DNA of 64,000 nt. Source: JAEYZM01 sp943372195. GTDB lineage: Bacteria; Bacteroidota; Bacteroidia; Sphingobacteriales; Sphingobacteriaceae. The notes below the pieces were generated by a model. It saw nothing but the letters and a program-made list of their open reading frames with translations, was not told the DNA's origin and did no database searches. The translations under genes were made by a program, and so were the position numbers. Below, piece by piece: positions 34,526-44,132 of this stretch. Every line of letters begins with the position of its first letter. Positions within the stretch are counted from its first letter, which is position 1. Location of the stretch: the NCBI GenBank assembly GCA_943372195.1, contig CALRXS010000018.1, positions 1 through 64,000 of the forward strand, in the 5' to 3' direction.

Positions 34526-34978
34526 TTATTTAGAGAGTACTTGTTTAACCATATCGGCAATTGACTTACCATCAGACTTACCAGCTAAGGCTTTGTTGGC
34601 AGCGCCAATCACTTTACCCATTTCTTTAATATCTGTAACACCTAAAGTATTGACTAAGTCTTGAATTGCAGATCTTAATTCATCAGCAGATAATTGCTTC
34701 GGTAAAAATTCTTCCATTACAGCAACTTCTTCTTCTTCGATTATTGCTAAATCTTCTCTGTTCTGTTGCTTATAAATTTCAATAGAATCTTTACGTTGTT
34801 TAATTTGTTTTTGAACAGCTTTTACTTCTGCTTCTTCTGATAATTCTTCTGATGCACCTTTCTCTGTTTTTGCTAAAAGCAATGCTGCTTTAATTGCTCT
34901 TAATCCTCTTAAACGAGCTTCTTGTTTTTGCAACATCGCTTGTTTAATTTCTGCATCAATTTTAGTTATTAAACTCAT
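34526..34978 (-). CDS. GatB/YqeY domain protein
   Basis: 150 residues, entirely the YqeY fold found also as the tRNA-binding tail of GatB: DAEIKQAMLQKQEARLRGLRAIKAALLLAKTEKGA, IKQRKDSIEIYKQQNREDLAIIEEEEVAVMEEFLPKQLS, and LGVTDIKEMGKVIGAANKALAGKSDGKSIADMVKQVL. Stand-alone YqeY may bind tRNA, but no function is established. It is tightly packed between an SDR gene (11-bp gap) and pabA (no gap). Confidence 0.93.
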   Translation of the reverse strand: MSLITKIDAEIKQAMLQKQEARLRGLRAIKAALLLAKTEKGASEELSEEAEVKAVQKQIKQRKDSIEIYKQQNREDLAIIEEEEVAVMEEFLPKQLSADELRSAIQDLVNTLGVTDIKEMGKVIGAANKALAGKSDGKSIADMVKQVLSK

Positions 34979-34989
34979 CTATATAAATT

Positions 34990-35760
34990 TTATAAAACTT
35001 TATTAATTATGGTTGCTGCAGCTTGTGCAGTTGGCATCACTAAAACATCTTGCACATTTACATGCGCTGGTCTGCTAGCCATAAAATAAATGACATCTGC
35101 AATATCATTTGCTACTAGTGGCTCAAAACCCTTATAGACATTATCGGCACGCTCTTGGTCTCCTTTAAAACGAACCACTGAGAATTCTGTTTCAACTGCA
35201 CCAGGGTGTACTGCAGATACTTTAATACCCTTGGTCACTAAATCCATTCGCATCGACTTTGTTAATGAATCAACTGCTGCTTTTGTTGAACAATAAACAT
35301 TACCATTCGGGTAACTTTCTTTACCTGCTATTGATCCTATATTGATGATATGTCCGCTCCCATTTTTAATCATCTCATTCGCCACAATCTTCGATACATA
35401 TAACAAACTTTTGATATTGGTATCAATCATATTCTCCCAATCATCTACATTACCATCAAAGAATGGTTCTAAGCCTAAAGACAAGCCTGCATTGTTCACT
35501 AATACATCAATCTTTTTCCATTCATTTGGTACTTCTTTCCAAGCTGTTTCTAATGCATTACGATCTCTTAAATCAAGTGTAATAGAATGCACCTTTATAT
35601 TATATTTTTGTTCTAAGGCTTGTTTTATCTCTACTAATCTTTCAGCTCTTCTAGCTATTAAAAATAAGTCATAGCCATGCTCTGCAAATATAGATGCAGT
35701 CGCTTGTCCGATGCCTGAACTAGCACCCGTAACTAAAGCAATTTTAGAATTTGTATTCAT
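34990..35760 (-). CDS. SDR-family oxidoreductase (YdfG-like)
   Basis: 256-residue classical short-chain dehydrogenase. NAD(P)-binding TGASSGIGQATA (residues about 11-22), NNAGLSLG, catalytic Ser in INIGSIAGKESY and Tyr-x-x-x-Lys in YCSTKAAVDSL. The pattern GKESYPNGNVYCSTKAAV resembles NADP-dependent serine/3-hydroxy-acid dehydrogenases (YdfG group). Arg residues after the first strand (ARRAERL) favour NADPH. It lies 4 bp downstream of porT in the operon. Confidence 0.88.
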   Translation of the reverse strand: MNTNSKIALVTGASSGIGQATASIFAEHGYDLFLIARRAERLVEIKQALEQKYNIKVHSITLDLRDRNALETAWKEVPNEWKKIDVLVNNAGLSLGLEPFFDGNVDDWENMIDTNIKSLLYVSKIVANEMIKNGSGHIINIGSIAGKESYPNGNVYCSTKAAVDSLTKSMRMDLVTKGIKVSAVHPGAVETEFSVVRFKGDQERADNVYKGFEPLVANDIADVIYFMASRPAHVNVQDVLVMPTAQAAATIINKVL

Positions 35761-35764
35761 TTTT

Positions 35765-36490
35765 TTACTCGAAGTATAAAGTGAAATTAACCACTCTTGA
35801 AAATAATTGATCTATTGGTCTTGAATATAAATGACTCTCTCTTTTAAAGAGATCACGAGTACCATACGAGAATTTTATCTCTGGCGAAAATTTAAAATAT
35901 TGATAATATAAATCCCAACCAAAACCCCACTCTAATGCAATATCTTGATTCGTTAATTTCACCTTTCTCGTTGCTTCATCAAAAGGGTCTTCACCCTTTT
36001 CTACTTTCTTTTGTGAAATTACATCGAACGAATACCTCGCTCCTGCAACTACGAAGAAGCCTACATTTCTATGACGTATAGCTCTAATTTTTAACGTTAA
36101 GGGGAAGTCAACATACGTTGACTCAATATAACGTACCGTATTTTTTTTAGGGTCTGCAAAAGTGTATTTTATCTGTCGATCAACAAATGATAAATGCGGA
36201 GTAAACCTTAAATCTACATACCTAAATAACAAAACATTCGAAACAATACCAATGTTAAATCCGGGTCCGCCTACCGGACGAATTTCATACAATGTATCTG
36301 TTAAATTATACTGAGGCTTTGTATAAATTTTCAGATTATGATAATTGTAGCCGATTGAAAAACCGAATCGCAAAGGCTGACGATCATACGATGGTAAATT
36401 CTCTTGAGCCCACACTTTAGCATTAAATGCCAAAATGTAAATCATAAAGATTATAAAAATTCTACTGAAGCTATTGCTCTTATTTTTCAA
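35765..36490 (-). CDS. porT: PorT-like T9SS outer-membrane protein
   Basis: 241 residues; signal peptide ends at VWAQ. The mature protein is a small barrel with FGFSIGYNYHNLKIYTKPQ, FNIGIVSNVLLFRYVDLRFTPHLSFVDRQIKYTF and the final RPIDQLFSRVVNFTLYFE. These blocks, the size, and its place immediately after ubiE fit PorT, an outer-membrane component required for type IX secretion. T9SS substrates with sorting domains occur at 38033 and 63077. The last residues FTLYFE match the aromatic-ending strand of the family. Confidence 0.85.
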   Translation of the reverse strand: MKNKSNSFSRIFIIFMIYILAFNAKVWAQENLPSYDRQPLRFGFSIGYNYHNLKIYTKPQYNLTDTLYEIRPVGGPGFNIGIVSNVLLFRYVDLRFTPHLSFVDRQIKYTFADPKKNTVRYIESTYVDFPLTLKIRAIRHRNVGFFVVAGARYSFDVISQKKVEKGEDPFDEATRKVKLTNQDIALEWGFGWDLYYQYFKFSPEIKFSYGTRDLFKRESHLYSRPIDQLFSRVVNFTLYFE

Positions 36491-36497
36491 TGTAAAT

Positions 36498-37223
36498 TTA
36501 TTTTATACCTGTGTAGATACTACATATACCCCCACCTAAAATTCTTTGCTTTGTTTGTTTAAATCCAGCTAATTGTAATCGCTCTAAAAAGTCTGCACCA
36601 TCCGGAAAAGCTTTTACCGACTCAGGCAAATACGTATAAGCCTTTGCATCGTTTGAAAAAACTCTACCAAAGAATGGCAATATCTTAAACGAATAAAAAT
36701 TATAAAATTGTTTAACAGGGAAATTTTTCGGATTAGAGAATTCGAGAATAACGACCTTACCCCCTGCTTTTAACACTCTATTGATGTTACTTAAGCCAGA
36801 ATCTAGGTTCTCAAAATTTCTTACCCCGAACGATACAGTGACTGCGTCAAAGCTATTTTCATCGAATTTCAAATTCTCAGAATCGCCTAATTGCACTTCA
36901 AACTTATCTTGTAATTTTCTCTTTTTAATTTTTTCATCGGCAATGGCTAACATACCTGATGAGATGTCGACCCCAATTATTTTCTCAGGTTTTAAGCTTA
37001 ATGCTTCAAAAGCAAAATCGCCAGTACCTGTAGCTACGTCTAATATTTTCTTCGGATGTGAGCTCTTAAGCTCCGCTATTGCTTGCTTCCTCCAAATAAT
37101 ATCTATACCCAGTGATAAAAAATGATTTAAGAAATCGTAAGTCTTAGCAATCTTGTTAAACATAGTTGCTACTTGCTCTTTCTTAGAATCTGTTTCGTTA
37201 TACGGTTTTACGTTTGTGCCCAT
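36498..37223 (-). CDS. ubiE: Demethylmenaquinone methyltransferase
   Basis: Final step of menaquinone synthesis (MenG/UbiE), which supplies the quinone used by complex I. 241 residues from the ATG at 37223 (MGTNVKPYN...), the usual N-terminus; the frame is open to 37292 but that adds an unlikely leader. SAM motif ILDVATGTGDFAFEA, post-I GVDISSGMLAIA, and the family signatures DFLNHFLSLGIDIIWRK and DAVTVSFGVRNFENLD are present, with VVILEFSNPKNFP near residue 165. First gene of a minus-strand run to pabA; divergent from a hydrolase gene. Confidence 0.95.
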   Translation of the reverse strand: MGTNVKPYNETDSKKEQVATMFNKIAKTYDFLNHFLSLGIDIIWRKQAIAELKSSHPKKILDVATGTGDFAFEALSLKPEKIIGVDISSGMLAIADEKIKKRKLQDKFEVQLGDSENLKFDENSFDAVTVSFGVRNFENLDSGLSNINRVLKAGGKVVILEFSNPKNFPVKQFYNFYSFKILPFFGRVFSNDAKAYTYLPESVKAFPDGADFLERLQLAGFKQTKQRILGGGICSIYTGIK

Positions 37224-37316
37224 CGCTGCGAATTTAATAAATGTTGACCTAGTACTATAATTTAATGGAATAATAAGGCAATTGTTTGGCAATTTTTATT
37301 TATTTGTAGACAAATT

Positions 37317-38000
37317 ATGGCAAACATTATCTTATTACACGGCGCTATTGGCTGTTCAAAGCAGTTACAAACTATTGAGCAAGAGCTCAGTAAGCAAAAT
37401 CATGGGGTTTTGAATCTGAATTTCCCTGGACATGGATCAGAAGATTTATGTGAGGAAGATTTTAGTATTGAATTCTTCGAGCAATATGTTAATCAATTTT
37501 TGATGAAGATTGAGGGGCCTGTATATATTTTCGGGTATAGCTTAGGTGGCTATGTAGCTATGCGATTAGCTTTGCAACATCCGAAGAAAATAAAAGGGAT
37601 TATGACTTTTGGCACGATACTTAACTGGACGAGCGAACAGGCAGATAAGCAAATTGCACAGATAAATCCGGAGAAGTTAAAAGCAAAAGTACCAGCATTC
37701 GTAGAATATTTAGAAAAACTTCATGGAGCAAAATGGGAAAGTGTATTGTACAATACGCATAAACTTTTGAGAAGATTGGGCGATAATGCTTTGTTGAATA
37801 ACGAGTCCTATAGTCAACTAGAAATACCCGTGATTGTAAGTGTAGGTGATAGAGATGTGATAGTAAGTATAGATGAAACATTGAATGCTTATCGTCATTT
37901 AAAACAGGGTACATTGATTGTTTACCCTGATACTGCACACCCTATAGAGAAAGCAGATCATAAAAGAATAGCAGAAGATTTTTTAAAAATAATATCATAA
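37317..38000 (+). CDS. Alpha/beta hydrolase
   Basis: 227 residues. HGAIGCSKQ follows the first strand, the nucleophile elbow is GYSLGGYVAM (Ser about 77), the acid is in VGDRDVIVSIDE and the His in PDTAHPIEKADH. Compact lid. The Bacteroidota-type sequence FGTILNWTSEQADKQIAQINPEKLKAKVP is of unknown substrate. It is divergent from ubiE across 93 bp and ends in a perfect bidirectional terminator. Confidence 0.85.
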   Translation: MANIILLHGAIGCSKQLQTIEQELSKQNHGVLNLNFPGHGSEDLCEEDFSIEFFEQYVNQFLMKIEGPVYIFGYSLGGYVAMRLALQHPKKIKGIMTFGTILNWTSEQADKQIAQINPEKLKAKVPAFVEYLEKLHGAKWESVLYNTHKLLRRLGDNALLNNESYSQLEIPVIVSVGDRDVIVSIDETLNAYRHLKQGTLIVYPDTAHPIEKADHKRIAEDFLKIIS

Positions 38001-38030
38001 AAAAAGGGCCAATTTAAATTGGCCCTTTTT
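38001..38030. terminator. Bidirectional terminator between the hydrolase and metalloprotease genes
   Basis: A 30-nt perfect palindrome (15 + 15; about 13 bp of stem with a 4-nt loop) directly after the hydrolase stop, with A5 on the left and T5 on the right, and 2 bp before the metalloprotease stop. Confidence 0.92.
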
Positions 38031-38032
38031 CT

Positions 38033-41000
38033 TTATTTTAATTTCATCACCTTTTTGGTGATTGATTTTTGTTCACTATTAATTCTTAAGAAGTAAACAC
38101 CATTACTCAATTCATTCATGTTGATTTCAGTTTGATAAGTTAAATCAGTTTTATCAAATGATTTACTATAAACAACCATACCAATTTCATTCATCAATGT
38201 TAATTCAGTTTTGCCAGTGTATTCATCTTCAATGAATATATTTAATTGATCGTTCGCAGGGTTCGGATAAATGTTTAACACATTTAAGTTTAATTCATTT
38301 TCGATACCTACAAAGAATGGAACTACTAATTCATTTGAAACATCAGAGAAGCCTAATGCATTTTGGCATTTCACTCTGAAATAATATGTATTACCAGCAA
38401 CCAAATTGGTAGATGTATATTGAGTTGCACTAGCACCCAAATTACCTACGATTGAATAATTAGTATTGTTGTTTTCTGATCTTTCTACTTTATATGCAGT
38501 TTCATTCGTTGCATTGTCTGTCCAGCGAATAGTCGCACCTGCTGTACTCACAGTTACCAATTGTAAATTACTTGGGGTAGCTGGTAAACCACTTGTAGTA
38601 AATCTAATGATTGGTGAAAAACCTGCAATACCACAATCGTTAGCTGCTGCTACTCTTGCAAATATTTTAGTATACTGTAACATACCACCTGGCACTACAA
38701 AAGAAGTTGCACCTTTTACAAGTGTATCTAAATAGATCGTAGTAAAGTTTGTATCAGTTGATAATTCTAATTGATAAGCTGTTGCATTTGTCACAGCTGA
38801 CCAAGTGATTGCAATAAATGGTGTTACGTTTATTTGTCCGTTGTTCGGCACAGAGATACCAGATAAAGCAGTTAATGGTGTTGAAGCAGTAAATGATAAT
38901 GGAGTATTTTTAAATTTAACACCATCGTTAGCATTTAAAGTAAAATTCTTGGCACCAGCAGTTACAGCTCCTAAATTTACTATCAATTGAACAGTATCAT
39001 TTACAGTAATCGGATTCTTAGTGAATTTAGCCGAAACACCACTAGGTAAAGTACCTGTAGATAAATTTACATTACCACTAAAGCCAGCAATTGGGTTAAG
39101 AGAGATAGTGTAAACAGCTGAATCAGGACTACAAATTGGTTTGTTAACTTGAGGAATAACGTTCACTGAAAAATCTGCTCCACTTGCATTAAGAATTCTA
39201 ATTTGAGCATTGTTAATATCAAAGAAAATGTTTCCTAAAGCTTCAACTTTAATTCTTGCAGTATTTGAAGTTTGGTTCGGGATGTCTACTAATTCATTAC
39301 CATCGTTTAATGTTGAATCAGCTAATACGATTGGGAAAGTTAAGCCATTGTCTAATGAAAGAGAGATACGAACGTGTGAGCAGTTGATCGGACTTAAATT
39401 AGTATTAGCAACATTCCATAAGATTGTTTCTTTAGAGCCAGCGATGATAGTATCAGTAGTGTTGAACTGGGCAACGTTAAACGGACCAGCAGCAGCAGTT
39501 ACACTAATACTCATTTGATCGTAACCAGTAGCACCAGCCATTGCTTGATTGTCTCTTACTGTTAATCTGAAGTTCATATTTCTGGTGTAGTTAGGTAAAC
39601 GTTCACCTTTAACAGCTGTACCAGATAAAATATCATTCAACTTCGGAAATATTCTTTGTCCGTTATTTACCGGCGGATAAAATCTAAATAATGGTGAGTT
39701 ACCTACAGTAGATGCAGGGGCACCAGCCGGACCTAAGTCCATTTGCTCCCATGAGTAAGTCAATGTAGTATTACCATCGGGGTCAGTAGCAGTACCATTT
39801 AATACAAATGGAGTGCTAATTGGAATAGTATAATTTGCACCTGCATCAACAACTGGTGGGTTGTTGACAGTTTGAGTAACAACTGGACATGTATTTGTAT
39901 TAATAAATGCATTGATTTGATCAATACTTGCAGTATGGAAATATGGGTCAGAGTTAGAGCGAATATCGTCAGCACCGCAAATACCTGCATAAGCCATAAT
40001 GGTAGTACCACTACCTGGCTCATATGCAGTACCAGCACTTCTATTACCACCACCACATGAACCGGTTTGTGAATTAAAAGTATGCGTTGCATCAAATTGA
40101 TGTCCGACTTCATGCGCCACATAATCTATATCAAATGCATCACCTACAGGGTTTGATGAACCCGTTACACCTCTAGCTTTATTACCATTTGAACATACAA
40201 CACCTAAGCCAGCAATACCACCACCACCAGTACTAAATACGTGTCCGATGTCGTAATTCGCAGAACCAATACGTGCTGTTACTGTTGTTTGGTTTTGACC
40301 TAACATTGTAGCACCATCATTATTAGTATAAGGGTCATTAGATGAAGTTAAAAATATCAATGTATCGTTATTTGCAATTAATACCATTGTAACTGCAACA
40401 TCTAATTCATAAACAGAGTTCACTCTATTTACAGATGTTACCATTTTAGAAAGCACTTGTGATTTAGTAGGTGAACTTGTGCTTGTAGAAGCAACAGCGT
40501 ATTCACCTGTACAAGCTAATGCTAATCTATAAGTTCTGAATTTTACAGCTGCAGCACTTTTATTAGCAGAAAGCTGTGACATTCTTTGTTCTCTTAAAGA
40601 AATAGATTCTGGAGTATCTTCAGTATAACAAGTGAAAGAATTATCAGCTTGTAAATCTCTACTGTAATAAACAATGTAATTTTCTTTTGTGAAATTATTT
40701 AAAGGATCAATGAAGTATCTACCTTCAGGGCTAATTACCATAGCATTGAATCCGAAATCACCAATATCAATTTTTACTACCGAACCTGGCTGATCTAAAC
40801 TAGTACCAGTAAAGGTTTTGATATGAGGATATTTATTGGCAAGTGCAGTTTCCATTACTGGAGTTTCTCTAATAACAAATCGCTCAGAGGAACCATTTGG
40901 CATTGGCAAAAATATTTCGTTTGCATTTGCAGATTTATTAGAAGAGTTATTAGCTACTTCAAATAATTTTTGATTGATAACATTCACATCAATTTTTACT

Positions 41001-41164
41001 GAACGAAATTTGCTAGGCATTCTACGTTCAATTTTTAAAGAGCTAATGCTTGCGTCTTGGTTTGCATCTTTCCACCAATTAGTAGAGGCAAAAGTTAAGT
41101 CTGAATTAATCAGAATTAATAAGGTTGAAACCGTAAGTAGTTTAATTAAATAGTTGGATCTCAT
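38033..41164 (-). CDS. Secreted reprolysin-like metallopeptidase with T9SS sorting domain
   Basis: 1043 residues. Signal peptide MRSNYLIKLLTVSTLLILINSDLTFA. A propeptide-like region (about 40-200) precedes the zinc peptidase domain, whose motif HEVGHQFDATH (HExxHxxxxxH) is near residue 350 and is followed by the Met-turn GTTIMAYAGICG. Beta-sandwich domains follow: a PKD-like segment (ANYTIPISTPFVLNGTATDPDG) and a fibronectin type III domain (SNLQLVTVSTAGATIRWTDNATNETAYKVER, about 865-950). The final 80 or so residues are a type A T9SS sorting domain (NIYPNPANDQLNIFI...YFLRINSEQKSITKKVMKL). It should be exported by T9SS and cleaved, giving an extracellular or surface protease. Confidence 0.92.
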   Translation of the reverse strand: MRSNYLIKLLTVSTLLILINSDLTFASTNWWKDANQDASISSLKIERRMPSKFRSVKIDVNVINQKLFEVANNSSNKSANANEIFLPMPNGSSERFVIRETPVMETALANKYPHIKTFTGTSLDQPGSVVKIDIGDFGFNAMVISPEGRYFIDPLNNFTKENYIVYYSRDLQADNSFTCYTEDTPESISLREQRMSQLSANKSAAAVKFRTYRLALACTGEYAVASTSTSSPTKSQVLSKMVTSVNRVNSVYELDVAVTMVLIANNDTLIFLTSSNDPYTNNDGATMLGQNQTTVTARIGSANYDIGHVFSTGGGGIAGLGVVCSNGNKARGVTGSSNPVGDAFDIDYVAHEVGHQFDATHTFNSQTGSCGGGNRSAGTAYEPGSGTTIMAYAGICGADDIRSNSDPYFHTASIDQINAFINTNTCPVVTQTVNNPPVVDAGANYTIPISTPFVLNGTATDPDGNTTLTYSWEQMDLGPAGAPASTVGNSPLFRFYPPVNNGQRIFPKLNDILSGTAVKGERLPNYTRNMNFRLTVRDNQAMAGATGYDQMSISVTAAAGPFNVAQFNTTDTIIAGSKETILWNVANTNLSPINCSHVRISLSLDNGLTFPIVLADSTLNDGNELVDIPNQTSNTARIKVEALGNIFFDINNAQIRILNASGADFSVNVIPQVNKPICSPDSAVYTISLNPIAGFSGNVNLSTGTLPSGVSAKFTKNPITVNDTVQLIVNLGAVTAGAKNFTLNANDGVKFKNTPLSFTASTPLTALSGISVPNNGQINVTPFIAITWSAVTNATAYQLELSTDTNFTTIYLDTLVKGATSFVVPGGMLQYTKIFARVAAANDCGIAGFSPIIRFTTSGLPATPSNLQLVTVSTAGATIRWTDNATNETAYKVERSENNNTNYSIVGNLGASATQYTSTNLVAGNTYYFRVKCQNALGFSDVSNELVVPFFVGIENELNLNVLNIYPNPANDQLNIFIEDEYTGKTELTLMNEIGMVVYSKSFDKTDLTYQTEINMNELSNGVYFLRINSEQKSITKKVMKLK

Positions 41165-41299
41165 TTGAATAATTTATGGGCCTAATATAATTAATAATAA
41201 GCCTTTATAGCAATAATCATGCTATAAATGAGATAATCTTACAATTTATTGATAATTAATAAAATATACTATTAAACGATAAAAAGCGAATAATTTATA

Positions 41300-41932
41300 C
41301 TAGTAAGCTTCTTTTTCAGTAGGTTGAGTATTTTTAAAATCGTACATTTTCAAGAATGACTTTCCTAATCTAGTCGCTAAATTAGGTTCATAAGTGGCTC
41401 CTTTATCGAATGCTATGATGGTATTAAATTGAGTGAAATTCGTTTTCAGCATTGCACTGTTTGGAGCATATTGTAAAGTAAAAGGTTTAGTTAATGTTTG
41501 CGGAAACAGTAAAACTCTTTTGGTACTTTCAACAGTATTGGTTCTCTTCACATCAATTTGACTGAAGTTGATAGTGATGGTTTGCAATTGATCTTTATAA
41601 CAAGAAGAACCTGCATCTGCTTTAACATGTAAAATCAATTGATCGTTTGCATCAAAACTTGCTGCAGTAATTAAGTACTCACAATTATTTTTATTCGCTA
41701 AACTAGAAGTGATATAAACGATAGGTTTAAACTTCAAAATTTTTTCGAGTATCCATGTTTTAGTTTCATCAAGTGTTGGTTCCTTCACTACTTCTACTAC
41801 CGGTGCTGGTGGTGGTGTAGGCTTAGGCATCACTTTCTTCACGGGCTTACGTCGCGCCTTGTTCGGCGTTTGTGCAATAGCAACATCCGAAGTAATAATT
41901 AACAGTATACTAATTATAAGAATTCTAATCAT
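41300..41932 (-). CDS. Secreted protein of unknown function
   Basis: 210 residues, not recognised. Visible: a signal peptide (MIRILIISILLIITSDVAIAQ), a basic then Pro-rich linker (KARRKPVKKVMPKPTPPPAPVVEVV, residues about 24-50), and a soluble domain starting with a helix (LDETKTWILEKILKF) followed by beta-rich segments with two Cys (NNCEYLI and SSCYKDQ) that could form a disulfide. No lipobox. The linker suggests a domain held away from a membrane or partner, but there is no anchor. It lies 1 bp after the fused E1 gene's... neighbour on the same strand and starts downstream of it only in genome order; co-transcription with that gene is not implied because this gene is 3' of it. Confidence 0.7.
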   Translation of the reverse strand: MIRILIISILLIITSDVAIAQTPNKARRKPVKKVMPKPTPPPAPVVEVVKEPTLDETKTWILEKILKFKPIVYITSSLANKNNCEYLITAASFDANDQLILHVKADAGSSCYKDQLQTITINFSQIDVKRTNTVESTKRVLLFPQTLTKPFTLQYAPNSAMLKTNFTQFNTIIAFDKGATYEPNLATRLGKSFLKMYDFKNTQPTEKEAY

Positions 41933-41933
41933 T

Positions 41934-43997
41934 TTAATAAGCTAATAATTCAGCGATCACTTGTTTTACTTTTTCTGCATTAGGTATCATTGTTGCTTCG
42001 AGCGTTGCATTTAAAGGTATTGCAGGCAATACTTCAGATCCTATTACTCGAACTGGTGCATCTAAAACTTTGAAACACTCTGATGAAATTCTACCTGCTA
42101 ATGCTTGTGCAAATGAATTATGCACAGGCTCTTCGGTAAGTACAATGCAACGATTATTTTTTGCAACACTGTTTTGTATGGTTTCGAAGTCGATCGGATT
42201 TATAGTTCTAAGATCCACGATCTCTACTCTATCAGTAAAATCTTTTGCAGCATTTTTCGCCCAATAAACTCCCATACCATAAGTGATAATTGTTAAGGAA
42301 CTTTGTTCATTTGAAGGTGTAGATTCTTGCACCATTCTAGCTTTACCTAATGGTATAATATAATCTTCATCGGGCTCTATTGTTTTAGCATCTTCAGTGC
42401 CTTTTATTTTCGACCAATACAAACCTTTGTGTTCTAACATAACCACTGGGTTCGGGTCATAATATGCAGCTTTCATCAAGCCTTTTAAATCTGCACCTGT
42501 TGAAGGGTAACAAATTTTAATTCCTCGGATGTTAGCCAACACTGACTCTACCGACGATGAATGATACGGTCCGCCGCTACCATAAGCACCAATAGGCACT
42601 CTGATAATTGCACTCACTGGCCATTTACCATTTGACAAATAACATGAGCGTGCAACTTCTGTAAACAACTGATTTAATCCGGGCCATATATAATCAGCAA
42701 ATTGTACTTCTACAATAGGCTTTAATCCGACAGCCGACATACCCACCGTACTGCCAATAATAAATGCTTCTTGAATTGGTGTATTGAAAACTCTATCGTT
42801 ACCAAATTTCATTGCAAGCGTTGCTGCTTCTCTGAATACACCACCTAATCGAGCACCCACATCTTGTCCGTATAACAAACACTCAGGATGTTTATCCATC
42901 AATTCTTGCACTGCAAACAATGCAGAATCGACCATCACCGTAGCTTGCTTACCTGCAGGCTCACGTTCACCTTTTTCTTCAGTAACAGGTGTTGGCGCAA
43001 AATCATGAGTGAATAAATCTTCAGGTCTTGGATCTTCAGCAGATAATGCTTTTTGATAATCAGCTTCTACTGATTCTTTTGCTTGTTCTTCTATGTTGTT
43101 TAATATCGATTCTTCGATACCATTTTCTAATAATTCAATTTTAAATTTTGGGAAGGGATCACGCAATGCTGCATCTTCTAAATCATCGCGATACCATTCT
43201 TTACGAACACCTGATGTATGATGATTTAATAATGGAACTTTTGCGTGTATCAAAAACGGACGTCTTTCTTCTCTAATGGTATTAAAAACTTCTTGTAATG
43301 TTAAGTACGATTGTATAAAATCAGTACCATCAATGCTACGTGTTTCTAATCCTTTGAAACCTTGTGCATATTCATTGGCATCCATAGCACGAATCTCTTT
43401 TGCATTCGCAGAAATATCCCATTCGTTATCTTGTACTAAATAACAAATTGGTAATTTCTTTAACACGGCCATTTGAAAAGCTTCTGCAACTTCACCTTCA
43501 GTAATACATGCATCACCTAAAGAACAAAGTACTAAAGGAGCCTCTTCATTGGTATTATTTAATCCTAATTTTTCTTTGTATTGCATACCCATTGCAACAC
43601 CAGTAGTTGGTATAGCTTGCATACCTGTAGCTGATGATTGATGAGGAATTTTAGGCATATCATCACGCTTCAAACTAGGGTGAGAATAATAAGTTCTACC
43701 ACCAGAGAAAGGATCATCGCGCTTAGCTAATAATTGCAACATTAATTCATAAGGTTGCATACCTATGCCTAATAACATAGAATCGTCGCGATAATAAGCA
43801 GATAAGAAATCTTGTGGTTTTAATTGCAACGATGCCGCAAGTTGTATAGCCTCATGTCCGCGTGATGTAGCATGCACATACTTCGCTGTCACTTCCTTAT
43901 TCGCTTCGTATAATTCAGTCATGGCTTTAGCAGTGCACATGAGTTGCCATGCTCTTAGTAAAACCTCTTCTGATATTTCTGCTTCCTTATTTTTCAT
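41934..43997 (-). CDS. 2-oxoacid dehydrogenase E1 component, alpha and beta subunits fused
   Basis: Thiamine-dependent decarboxylase of a branched-chain or related 2-oxoacid dehydrogenase complex. The ATG at 43997 gives 687 residues. The alpha half (about 1-330) has SRGHEAIQLAASLQL and the TPP motif LGDACITEGEVAEAFQMAVLKKLPICYLVQDNEW. The beta half (about 355-687) starts TVMVDSALFAVQELMDKHPECLLYGQDVG and has EVQFADYIWPGLNQLF. Such alpha-beta fusions are common in Bacteroidota. E2 and E3 are not in the window. Branched-chain substrate is the usual annotation but not proven. A heptad array begins 4 bp upstream of the ATG and would otherwise read as an N-terminal HIGIRNTEYGIQNTD extension. Confidence 0.9.
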   Translation of the reverse strand: MKNKEAEISEEVLLRAWQLMCTAKAMTELYEANKEVTAKYVHATSRGHEAIQLAASLQLKPQDFLSAYYRDDSMLLGIGMQPYELMLQLLAKRDDPFSGGRTYYSHPSLKRDDMPKIPHQSSATGMQAIPTTGVAMGMQYKEKLGLNNTNEEAPLVLCSLGDACITEGEVAEAFQMAVLKKLPICYLVQDNEWDISANAKEIRAMDANEYAQGFKGLETRSIDGTDFIQSYLTLQEVFNTIREERRPFLIHAKVPLLNHHTSGVRKEWYRDDLEDAALRDPFPKFKIELLENGIEESILNNIEEQAKESVEADYQKALSAEDPRPEDLFTHDFAPTPVTEEKGEREPAGKQATVMVDSALFAVQELMDKHPECLLYGQDVGARLGGVFREAATLAMKFGNDRVFNTPIQEAFIIGSTVGMSAVGLKPIVEVQFADYIWPGLNQLFTEVARSCYLSNGKWPVSAIIRVPIGAYGSGGPYHSSSVESVLANIRGIKICYPSTGADLKGLMKAAYYDPNPVVMLEHKGLYWSKIKGTEDAKTIEPDEDYIIPLGKARMVQESTPSNEQSSLTIITYGMGVYWAKNAAKDFTDRVEIVDLRTINPIDFETIQNSVAKNNRCIVLTEEPVHNSFAQALAGRISSECFKVLDAPVRVIGSEVLPAIPLNATLEATMIPNAEKVKQVIAELLAY

Positions 43998-44001
43998 GTC
44001 C

Positions 44002-44132
44002 GTATTCTGTATTCCGTATTCCGTATTCCGTATTCCGATGTGCAAAATTTTAAATCTATCACATCACCGTTCTTAACCCTTAATTCTTAATTCTTAATAT
44101 TACATCCTACATCTTAAATTCTACATCTCAAA
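44002..44132. repeat. Composite heptad region (GTATTCC x5, GATGTGC core, TTCTTAA/TACATCC type x9)
   Basis: Five units 44002-44036 (GTATTCT, GTATTCC x4), GATGTGC in phase, an AT-rich core ending ATCACATCACCG, then nine contiguous heptads at 44070-44132 (TTCTTAA, CCCTTAA, TTCTTAA x2, TATTACA, TCCTACA, TCTTAAA, TTCTACA, TCTCAAA). The run ends exactly at the stop codon of the hydratase gene. The region is an inverted copy of 45402-45535, including the core. Confidence 0.85.

Noticed and set aside
39799..40122. 107-codon frame inside the metalloprotease gene
   Set aside because: Shadow frame of low-complexity sequence in a long, well-supported gene.
41204..41228. Possible terminator upstream of the metalloprotease gene
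   Set aside because: 8-bp stem without a T-run; probably chance in AT-rich DNA.
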